DNA from: Hyparrhenia diplandra
Taxonomy: Eukaryota; Streptophyta; Magnoliopsida; Poales; Poaceae
Length of the DNA: 64,000 nt
Assembly (NCBI GenBank): GCA_015847255.1
Contig: JADLZK010000384.1
Span: forward strand, 62,001 to 126,000
Direction: 5' to 3'
Position numbers and translations under genes: made by a program. The notes under the pieces were generated by a model that was given only the letters and a program-made list of their open reading frames with translations, was not told the DNA's origin and ran no database searches. Each line of letters starts with the position of its first letter. Positions within the stretch are counted from its first letter, which is position 1. Shown here in pieces: positions 55,484 to 64,000 of this stretch.

Positions 55484-55560
55484 GTGCATGGGTGTACCCA
55501 TCCCAAGCTGGTGCATGGAGTACACTGGCTTCTCTTAGTGATAAACATTATATATCATTT
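55380..55560 (+). pseudogene. F-box gene remnant without the CACTA insertion
   Basis: The plus strand reads PFLVVFVSTSYSDTRKASSA and then WVYPSQAGAWSTLASLS, which match the middle of locus E (PFLVVFVSTTSYYDED, AWVYSSEAASWSAP). The continuous CTTCTAGTGCATGGG at 55480-55493 is the pre-insertion site of the CACTA element found at 44706 and 46539. Confidence 0.65.
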
Positions 55561-55898
55561 ATCAGGACCATTTTTGAGAACCCAAAAACCAAAACCACAT
55601 GGTGGCCGTACGAGTTGACAGAACTGAACAATAGCTCAACACAGCTGGAGAAACAATACAAAGGCAGTTCTCAAATCAGGATCTTGTCGAATTCAACATG
55701 AACAATGTTAGTCATCACGATCTGGTACTTGGTGAACCTTGTCGAAGTAGAACAAAAACTGAAGGATTAAGAAGGAAAAGACTATATATATTGAGTTCCC
55801 AATGAGCACGCCATATATGGATCGACAGAAATAACAACTGATGAGCCAGAATAGTAAAGTGAAACACACTTATCTTGTTTATGCTAAAATAAAACGTA

Positions 55899-56045
55899 CT
55901 CCCTCCGTTCCAAATTGTAGTTCACTTTGGCTTTTATAGATTCATTTCTTTTGCTATGTATCTAGACATAGTGTATAACTAGGTGCATAGCTAAATCAAT
56001 GTATCTAGAAAAGCTAAAGTGAACTACAATTTGGAGCGGAGGGAG
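55899..56045. mobile_element. Stowaway-like MITE with paralogous empty sites
   Basis: A 147-bp element runs from CTCCCTCCGTTCC to GGAGCGGAGGGAG, with TA at 55897-55898 and 56046-56047. At 46018 and 48125 the same flank reads AAAACGTAGTATTTATTC without the element, so this copy inserted only in the locus I block. Confidence 0.9.
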
Positions 56046-56106
56046 TAGTCTTTATTCAAGTTGTTAACAAAAAATCTGATGAAACAGAACACTAACTCAG
56101 ATAATT

Positions 56107-56538
56107 AACCAGTCCGTGTTGCATTTCTCACTGAAATTTTCTCAAAAGAATAAAAAGTAATGGACACTAGAAAGCATATCAGCTCTTCAAGATTGTCGAT
56201 TTATTGAACTGCTCTATAGAATACAAAGCATTGGAGAAAAAACAAATCGTGTGTACTGATAAATTCGTCCACATTCCATTTTCCAGATTATATCCTCAAA
56301 CAAACACTTGCCGCTGCACAAGCTGAAAATCAAACGACAAAAATCATAATAATGTTATAGATCAGCAATCAAACATGCTTCAGGGCATCAGCCAAAAGAG
56401 CAACATAGTGAGGCTTGAAGTTTACATAATTATGTTTTCAGCAAGGTATTCAGATTGGCTTTTTCACAAGGTTGAAAACAGGATATTAGACCGACAACGA
56501 CAATATCCTACGCTGCATTCAGTGTCTGAACCACAAAT
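56107..56538 (-). pseudogene. Orphan F-box terminal exon and flank (copy 2)
   Basis: This is the second copy of 49676-50065. On the minus strand GATTTTCAG at about 56323 is followed by an exon-like ACAAASVCLRI-stop. No matching exon 1 is present. Confidence 0.5.
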
Positions 56539-56695
56539 ACTTTCCAGCCCTTTCCCTATGCCTATGTATCTAAATGCAATGTAACTTATCTAAATATATT
56601 TCATATTCCTTCTGTCAAAATAGACAAAAGTTGTCGTTGTCGAAGTTTGTCTTGTTTCTTTAGATATAAACTTAGCATGTTGCTCAAATTCCAGA

Positions 56696-56860
56696 TAAGC
56701 ATTTAAACTTAGCATGTTGCTCATTTTCCATCCTAAACACAGATATCGTTGCCGAAGTTTGTCTTGTTTCTCTAGACATAAATCAAGTGTTGCTTATCTG
56801 GGCAATCTGTGTGTTATCTTCATAAAGCTTAATGAGCAACATGCTAAGTTTAAATGCTTA
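56696..56860. repeat. 30-bp perfect inverted repeat (hairpin with 105-bp loop)
   Basis: 56696-56725 (TAAGCATTTAAACTTAGCAT, then GTTGCTCATT) is exactly reverse-complemented at 56831-56860. A partial direct copy of AAACTTAGCATGTTGCTCA lies at about 56669. It could be a foldback transposon, or a transcribed hairpin giving small RNAs. Confidence 0.85.
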
Positions 56861-57441
56861 CAGTGTTATGTTTTTATGTGATTTTTGGATTGGACGAACA
56901 AAGGTGATAATAGAATATTATATAAATAACCTCCTAGCCTCCTAGAGGTGTATTAATGTTTCAACCACATATAGTTGTCGATGTTTTCCTTGTCTCCAAA
57001 TTTAAATGAATTGTTACATATCTAAACTTTGAATGAAGATGCAATTTTACTAGTCTAAACATTTTTTTTTCTGGCCAAACCAGGTATTATTAGAGTGACC
57101 TATTTTGAAGTATAACAGTAAGCGTGCATAAAGCTTATAACCATGTTATGGGCCAGCAATCAAACAATAACATATACTAACTAATTTTGAAGGTTTGAAA
57201 CTTTAGATTGTGATTTGGATGTAATATTCAGATTTCGAAAGCAAGTGCTAAAACAAGAAAATAAACCCTGACCCTCCTACTAAGTAGGAAGAAAATGAAG
57301 CTAACAAAGAAAAGAAAATTGGTGCTGTTTGTAAAACTATGAAAGTACAACAGGCCCTGAAATGGGCAGGCAATGTACAGTAAACACAACTTGAAGGAAT
57401 TGTAAATTATCCAGATCCTATCATATGCTTCAACTTACTTG

Positions 57442-59096
57442 CTATAGTTTTGTCTCCATTGGCAGTGGCGATGATTTGCGGCTATCAAAATCTGAGAAGT
57501 AGCATGCATAGATATTAGAATTGTTACATATATAGCTGACCTGTATTGATTTCTAAGATGAACAATAGAGCATGTGCGCTCATGGAAAATATTTACAAGG
57601 AGCGCAAACACAATGTAGAAACCCAAAAGCCATAAGAAAGTGATTTGTCAAAGAAGTTCCAAAGGTTCACAAGGTTAGGCTCTAACAATTTGAGCTTCAA
57701 AATTATATTGGCCAATGAGGATATATCAAAATATTAGATGGACAACTTGCTCGTAATTGTTAAAGTCAGAGTCAACTATATTTCCAAGAGGCACATGTTG
57801 ACTACCATGATCGGTACGTCGGTATACCTACGACCGTGGAGCCCAATTGACCAAAATCGGATGTTAAAGTCAGAGTCAACTATATTCCCCGTGCATAGAA
57901 TCAGATAGCACCTAATTTTATTTTCAACTAAATTGTATACATAACAGTACATCATGTATATAGATGGAAGCTGTACTGTAAAGTGCCGAATTATATAAGT
58001 AAATGACAAGCTAGGCAATTTATTTACCTGGAATGTAAAAATTTAAGTACGGGATGACATCGTAGTTAAGCTCAGGGTTGCTTAGTTTCTTGAGCCGGCC
58101 TGATTTTAGCTCAAATATGAAGCTACTACCACCATCGCGTAGTAAGAGAAAATCCATGCCTTCAGCAAATCCCATAACAATCATGCTGATGTAACCAGGC
58201 AAATAAGGAATAATAGGAACTAGATTGTCAAGCGCGATGAGTCTATCTTTCACCCATCCCATAGATCCATCTGGATTCACCTTTCTTGTCCACATGTGGA
58301 GTGTTGAATCCATTATAGCAACATAACCCAGCGAGGAACCGTCGTCCATCGTCATGAGGATACCACCAGTACAAGTACGGCAATTGGTGTCGATGCGTGG
58401 CAAGGGAATCATACTCAAGCAATGCTTTCCCATATCATACTTGAGAATTACGGTACCATTGGGTAAGATGTAGATTTGGTCTCCAACAATGGCTCCACGT
58501 TTTGTGTTGACGTTGCAAACTTCAGGTAGCTGCAAAGTGGCCGGTGCGCTCCAGGCATCAGACTTTGACGAGTACACCCATGCACTAGCTGCCTTGCTAT
58601 CCAATTTCACAATGACCACAATGAAAGGGCCGTCCTGGCAGGCACGGTGGCTGCAGCCTGCCGCCGCACAAAGAACCACTCCAGAGCGGGAATATGAGTC
58701 TACGTTCGGATCGCTGACCACCTTGTGGTCGCCGGTGATGGGGTCCCACACAGCGAAATGGCTTCCCCTCGGGCCTTCTATTTTGGTATCGAAGAGGACA
58801 CGGCCATGGCGGCAGTCGAGAGCTCGGCATGCGAACGGCGGCTGGCGAAAGGGGATGCGAGTCGTGACAGGGATGAAGCGGCCATCGGCGCTGCAGAAGG
58901 TACTACGTAGGAAGCCGAGGAGGGGAGGTGTTCGATGGAACTCGCGGTAGCGGTGGGGGAAGGTGGACTCGGACAGGATACGGCGCCAGAGCTTGCAGAC
59001 AAGGGAGGCGCGTACGAGGCACGCTGGATCATCGGGCGGGAGACGGAGGAGGATCTCGGCGGTGGAGTCCTCTATCAGCTCCGGCGGCGGCGACAT
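57442..59096 (-). CDS. F-box protein, locus F, two exons, intact
   Basis: This is the only fully open F-box gene here: 372 codons over two exons. I chose Met at 59096 (MSPPPELIEDSTAEILLRLP) because it aligns with paralogue starts; the frame stays open upstream to 59252. The F-box is at residues of about 4-50 (EILLRLPPDDPACLV, CKLWRRIL, RYREFH). LDCRHGRVLFD is at 94-103, VWDPITGDHK at 117-125, GDQIYILP at 205-212 and MGFAEGMDFLLL at 308-319. Exon 1 (58028-59096) is 1069 bp, ending phase 1 after LNFYIP with donor GTAAATA. Exon 2 (57442-57491) follows CTTCTCAG and reads DFDSRKSSPLPMETKL-stop. The likely role is substrate adaptor of an SCF ubiquitin ligase; the substrate is unknown. Confidence 0.88.
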
Positions 59097-59169
59097 GGGG
59101 ATACGGCTGTTGTGTCTGGCGATGGGAATTGGGCTCGTGTGTCGTTGTTTGGATAGTTTATATGTGCTC

Positions 59170-60210
59170 AGATGGTCCCGGTCCGGGTACCAAAACGGAA
59201 AGCCCAAAATTAATACATGGAAAAAAACAAAACACAACTTGCAATAGTGCAATGCACCGTGGCTTCCTAATTTGTTTTATTATCTTCGGGGCCCATATTT
59301 ATCTGGCAACGTATCATATGCAACAAAGATTCGTGTGCAACCTATGCAACATCAGTGGGTCCAACGTTTGCGGTGTTTTTCACTTAAACCCCTTCACCCG
59401 TGGGTTTTAAATCTAACCCATGTGTATCTAGGTGGGAAGGTTTAAGTGAAAAAAACCTCAAACATTGGATCTAGATCCTGTGGTCTTAACTGGTGGTTGC
59501 ATATGTTGCACACGAAGCTTGATTGAACAGGATATGTTCCCTATCTATCTATGGTGTTTGAGTCGGAGTTATATTAGAGTTGTTGTTTAGGTGTTACTGT
59601 TTATATCAAAATTTAATCTACAACCTGAATTTACAAGGGCTAAATGTGTGGATTAGACTTATTGTAGCTCTACTTTTGACTCACCCTGAACATGGTTTGG
59701 GTTTTGTGGCTTTGAGCGGGTTTGTAACCCAACCCGTTTCTTTAGCACACAGTGTCATAGCTGGTTTGGCTTGGTCTGGTCTGTCACCCGGGTTTACGCG
59801 GGTCAGTGCCCACAGCCGCCGCACTCAAGGTCGCGCTCACCGGACCCCAGCACCAAGCACCGTCGCCTCCTTGTCGCTCGGCTTCCCCTTTTTATGAAAA
59901 TGGACAGTGGTCTTGTTCAAATTCAAAGTCGGCGGTGGCCCCTGCAAGTACACAAAGCCAGCAATGACAACTATTAGAAGTCGGTCGACGTCGAACCATC
60001 ACGTGGGTGGGCGGCGTGGCGGTCGAGGGGGGAAAACTTGATCGGAGCTAGCATGCGGGCAGATCGAGGCGGACCAAAATGGAAAGCCCAAAAATACTAC
60101 ATGGAAAAAAACATAACATAAATTGCAAAACAGAAATGCAACTTGTGGCTTCCTAATTTGTTTTATTATCGTTCGGGCACCATATTTATCTATGGGGTTC
60201 AAGTCAGTTA
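59170..60210. repeat. Duplicated upstream flank of locus F
   Basis: 59170-59310 and 60065-60200 share AAAGCCCAAAA, ACATGGAAAAAAACA and GGCTTCCTAATTTGTTTTAT, an offset of about 890 bp. No gene is seen between them; the frame at 59580-59897 has no recognisable domain. Confidence 0.6.
59330..59517. mobile_element. Foldback MITE-like element
   Basis: The outer parts are inverted copies: TTCGTGTGCAAC plus TATGCAAC at 59330-59350 against 59497-59517, and TTTTTCACTTAAACC near 59376-59390 against GGTTTAAGTGAAAAA near 59439-59453. It lies inside the duplicated flank of locus F and is absent from the second copy at 60065. Confidence 0.65.
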
Positions 60211-61803
60211 TATTGGAGTTGTTCTAACATCATTATGATTTACTATATTGATTTTTCACTTAGATTACAATACTACACAAAAGATATTATGAAAATTATG
60301 GAAAATATGATTCTTGACCTTTAGCATCTCCCTATTTTCTTAACTAATGGTTCACAAAAGGGTATCTGTTACTTAGCCCTTGAAGGGTTCCTTTTTTGTC
60401 TTGCTTTGGATGTAGGGAATCATTGGAGATGATTCCTCTCATGCCAACCAGCTTGGACAACAATGATGGTCATTGAATATATAGCCTTGTATTATTGTGC
60501 GGTGATTTATATTTGTTTTGATTTTCATGTAGGACATCTTATGGACAGAAGTCAATTGAAGTGCTCGTGTGTACTTATGTTTAGTTGTTTAGACTCCCTA
60601 GGGATTGAATCTTTTAATTGAAACTTAGGTATTGTGATAGTCGTTCTAATGGTTGTGAGCTAAGGCCAAAGTTTGATGTTCAATATGACTATTGCAGACA
60701 TGCTAATACATGAATGAATCAATGTTTTGTATGTTATGAGTTGTGATGCAAGTGATGATTTGGCACTAATTTATGTTGTTCTTTTTCATCACTATGGTTT
60801 GGATCTGGACTTGGTAATGGACTAGTTATGGAAGATAGACAACTAATCCATAATGATCACAAATCCCAATCTATGATGGCTCAATTATGTCTAGCAAATG
60901 TATGACGTGAGATACATGATAGATTTTTTTATCGGCATGGCAAGTTAACCATGAGATATTTTTTACTGTTTATGACCAAATTGATCATCATTAAAGCACC
61001 ATTTCATGTAGTGTTTTACACACTTTCGAGTTCCAATTGGAATGAACAAAATAGAAGATATTATAATATAATTCATTTTCTCAAAACAATGGTAATGGGT
61101 AAGTGAAAGAGATTATTTTCCTTGATCCTGGCTAGGGAAGGAGGCTAGGTCCTAGTGCGCCTGGGAGGTCAAAGGGATGCAAGTTGTTGGCTGAGGTGGG
61201 GAATGACGAGTGGGTCCTATTTTTCATCTTCTACACAGTGTTCTTTTTGCCATATCTACAGGCTGGAGGGCACGCTGCCGCGCTGGGAGCTCCGCTCGCG
61301 TCGTAGGGGCAGCATGCCTGCGGCGGTAGTTCGCCACGCCACTAGCCGGAGCAGGGAAGAGAGGTCTGCCGGGGCAAGGAGGGTAGGTCCTCTGAGGATG
61401 TCACCGAAGGTGGGGAAGTCACGGTGGAGATGCGTTGGAGGCCGGCGTCGGGTTCCTGCGCATTGGATTTAAGTAGGTAGCCTGCGCAAGGAGAGAGAAG
61501 ATTTAGGTAGTCTGGGAGACGCAACGGGAATGGGTAGAGCAAGAGGGAAATCTATTGGGTCAAGTAGGTAGCCTGCTGCCCTCGGTTTTTTGCCTACACT
61601 ACCTAAATTAGGGATAGGTAGTGTTTATATAGTCTGTTGCAGATGCTTTTATAAAGGGTGTTTTAGGGACTATTTATATAAGAATTGATTATGATTCAAT
61701 CACGATTCTTTTATAAGTCATAGTGCAAATATTTTCTTCTACAAAACTCCAGGTGTTTGGCAATCCTATTTATTTATCATACATACTAGATAGCATGCAA
61801 CGC
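60211..61803. other. Intergenic stretch with a partial F-box block flank, no gene supported
   Basis: Parts (about 60225-60330 and 61075-61200, TTTTCCTTGATCCTGGCTAG) repeat sequence from the 3' flank of locus D (21960-22110). This suggests a further F-box block to the right that has been lost or lies outside the window. The GC-rich 61260-61470 part is open but unrecognised. Confidence 0.45.
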
Positions 61804-62813
61804 CACTACTCTGTTGACTTTGCGTGATGGTTTTTTCGATTTTCTGTGGCGGTTTTGCAACCTCCACCGAGATAGGGTTACGGTAGATAGATTGATTTAT
61901 CGTGGCTGTTTTTGTGACACAGGAAAGCCGCCACCGTTAATAAATAAAAAAAAAACGGATCCAGGCCCAAACGGGCCCCGATCTAGGATGGCGGCCGTCG
62001 CCGCCAGATCCGCCCGCCCGGCGCTGTCGTCTAGGGAGGAGATTTGGCCTCGATCCTCCTTGGCGCCGCCTTCGATCCGGCGTCGATCCGCCCGCCGCCC
62101 GTCCATGGCCTGCCCAGCGCCCGCGCTAAATAGATCCGTCGAGGCCGCTGCACTGCGAGCTCGGCCGCCGCCCGCCGTAGCCGCCGCGCTAACCGACGAG
62201 CCACGCCTCCTCGTCGCGCCCGGGCTGCCCTTTCGAGCAGCGCCATCGTGCGTGCCGAGCCCCCGAGGGCCTGTGCCACCGGGAGGGGACGCCACCGCGT
62301 CGTGACCCGCCGCATCGCGCCCCACCGCGCCCGCGCCGCCCAGCACAAGACGCCTGGCGAGAGAGAAGCCGGTGTTGGGGGAGGGAGAGATGCCGGCGTT
62401 GGGGAGGGGAGGTGCTGGTGGCGGTGGCATTGGGATGCCGGCCGACGGATGGAGAAAGTTGGAGAGAGAGAGATAGAGAGAGAGAGAAGTGGAGAGTGAG
62501 GTGGAGTTGGGGGCTGTTGAGGAGTGGTGTCAAATTGGGCTAGGGTTTGGTGGTCCAGTTATATATGGTGGCGTTGAAATCAGCCTCAGATGGGCTTAAG
62601 TTTTCTTGACTAGGCTGGAACTCTAGGCCCTATTAACCGTGGCATTTTTTTATAAAAACCGTCATGGTTAAAAAATTTACCGTGGCGGTTATTAAAACCA
62701 CCACGGTTAATTATAAAAAACCGCCATTGAGGTATTAACCGTGACAGTTTTCCAAATAACCGCCACAAAAAAATCATTTCCAAACGCCGTGTAAAATCAA
62801 TTGTGTAGTAGTG
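61804..62813. mobile_element. CACTA-type non-autonomous element, copy 3 (diverged)
   Basis: It starts CACTACTCTGTTGAC and ends TGTGTAGTAGTG, with the same GTGGCGGTT/AACCGCCAC subterminal motifs and GC-rich core as the 44.7-kb element. The length is about 1010 bp. A clear 3-bp duplication was not found (CGC against CAA). The frame at 61814-62305 is low-complexity and has no known domain. Confidence 0.7.
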
Positions 62814-63029
62814 CAAAGACCTATATGCCTTGAACCAAACAGATCTAGGGACTAATATTTAGTCTCTATATAGTCCTTGTCCCTAGTCCTTGAACCAAAC
62901 AGGCCCTAAACTGACCATCTGCCTGAGGGAGTTCCTCATTCTTGTCGACTTCCACCCTAGGGTGGACAATCTCCACACCACTCTAGCACCGGTGGTGAAT
63001 GAGGGAGCCTCCAACGCAGATCTCTGAAA

Positions 63030-63245
63030 CGAGGCACTTCCATTTTATTAACTGTGGCAGTTTTTCAAAAAAAGCCAAGGTAAATCAAGGTCGGGCAAGC
63101 CGTCCCGCAAGGCGTAAAGCCGACATGGCTAATGGATATTAATTGTGATGGTTTTTTGCATTAACCTTGGCCATTATTATAAGCATTACGGTAAACAACT
63201 TAGTCGTGGCGGTTTTTATAAAAAAAACGCCATGGTAAATGAGGC
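63030..63245. mobile_element. Fragment with CACTA-like subterminal repeats
   Basis: It contains TTAACTGTGGCAGTTTTTC, GTCGTGGCGGTTTTTATAAA and ACGCCATGGTAAATGAGGCC, like the subterminal parts of the nearby element, but without visible CACTA ends. It is probably a truncated relative. Confidence 0.45.
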
Positions 63246-63829
63246 CCACTCAGAGAATGCCCATACCGGCCCAATACGAGGCGTCCTACCCACTACTCCC
63301 TCCATCATGTAAAAACGAACACAAACCCACCATAGGGTTTCATCCCACACTTCTCTCAGCCGCACCCAACTCCTTCCCGCTACTCTCTCTCTCTCTCACT
63401 CACTTAGCACCCTCCCCTCACTCATCGAGCACTCCCTCAGCTCCTCCACTTTCTCTCCCTCCCTTTACTCTCTCTCTCTTTCTGTCTCCCTCCCTCCCTA
63501 TGATGCAGCAAGGCCGATGGACGAGGGCGGCGATGCAGGTGCTTGGGATCCGGTGCCATGGGTGCTCGGATCCAGCGATACGGGATGTAGAGGTGGCTTG
63601 TATTATGGCGTGCTCTCTTGGTTCAGATTTCACCGTGTTGCAACATGTTTATAGGAAAAAGTCTACATCACCCCCTCAACTATGGGTGGTAGACTACATA
63701 ACCCCCCAACCTTTGAAACGGTCTATATCACTCCCTAAACTTTCAAAAACAGATCAAATTACCCCCTAAAGCAGTTTTGAAAAATCATAGTAAATCTCAG
63801 AAAAATCATAAAATGAAAAATCAAATTGT

Positions 63830-64000
63830 GTTAGACTCTGAATGAGTAGATATTCACAATGAACATATAATATGGTATGCTTTAGTTCATTTTTTTGCTG
63901 CAGCTTTAAATTTTTGTTTTTCCTCATAGCTGTAAAAAAATGTACTAAAGCATACAATATATATGTTCATTGTGTAGATCTACTCATTTAGAGTCCAACA
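63830..64000. repeat. Long inverted repeat at the right window edge
   Basis: TGTTAGACTCTGAATGAGTAG onward (63830-63897) is inverted at about 63934-64000, with few mismatches and a loop of about 36 bp. Upstream at 63658-63775 is sequence typical of transposon ends (ACATCACCCCCTCAACTATG). It is probably part of a DNA transposon that may continue beyond the window. Confidence 0.7.

Noticed and set aside
1..64000. CRISPR array, bacterial operon or prophage
   Set aside because: No regularly spaced repeats, Shine-Dalgarno-linked gene strings or phage genes; introns, poly(A)-tailed retroelements and MITEs show plant nuclear DNA.

Overview
The window is nuclear DNA from a grass (Poaceae), probably panicoid. 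The evidence is GC-rich 5' gene halves, a grass-type F-box family, Stowaway-like MITEs with CTCCCTCC ends, CACTA elements with CACTACTAC ends, and LTR, LINE and SINE retroelements. Species was not determined. No bacterial-type features, CRISPR array, rRNA or tRNA gene was seen.

The core is a tandem cluster of nine F-box loci, called A to I here. On the minus strand are A (4836-5966), B (7888-10618), C (15998-18773), D (22739-24723), G (33082-36627), H (40116-41730), I (52338-54010) and F (57442-59096). E (29569-31539) is on the plus strand. Each encodes an N-terminal F-box plus a long C-terminal domain that carries a CRHGR motif. In every locus a phase-1 intron follows the codons for FYTP (or a close variant), and a tiny terminal exon of about 38-50 bp closes the protein. 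The terminal exons fall into three types, which define three subfamilies: A/B/C, D/G/H/I and E/F. Only F is open from end to end. The other eight carry frameshifts, often in G/C runs, so they are either young pseudogenes or victims of sequence error.

The one other clear host gene is an intact C2H2 zinc-finger gene (12231-13424, minus) with two fingers and a C-terminal RLFGV repressor-type motif.

Region by region: 1-11 kb holds A and B, with repeated copies of their terminal exon. 11-19 kb holds the zinc-finger gene, a solo LTR and C with a duplicated 3' part. 19-29 kb holds a retroposed segment with a nested PIF/Harbinger element, broken D, and a 3.5-kb MULE with 80-bp inverted repeats and a decayed FAR1-type transposase. 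29-37 kb holds E, and G with a 1.9-kb LTR element in its intron. 37-44 kb holds transposon debris, H, and a Pack-MULE carrying pieces of two genes. 44-50 kb holds a tandemly duplicated block with CACTA, SINE and LINE insertions. 50-57 kb holds a probable Helitron end, I and its flank. 57-64 kb holds F, foldback elements and another CACTA-like element.

F-box proteins act as substrate adaptors of SCF ubiquitin ligases. The cluster fits the birth-and-death pattern known for grass F-box genes, in which whole gene-plus-flank blocks duplicate and transposons then enter individual copies. Because the paralogous flanks keep empty sites, several insertions can be placed exactly and ordered in time.
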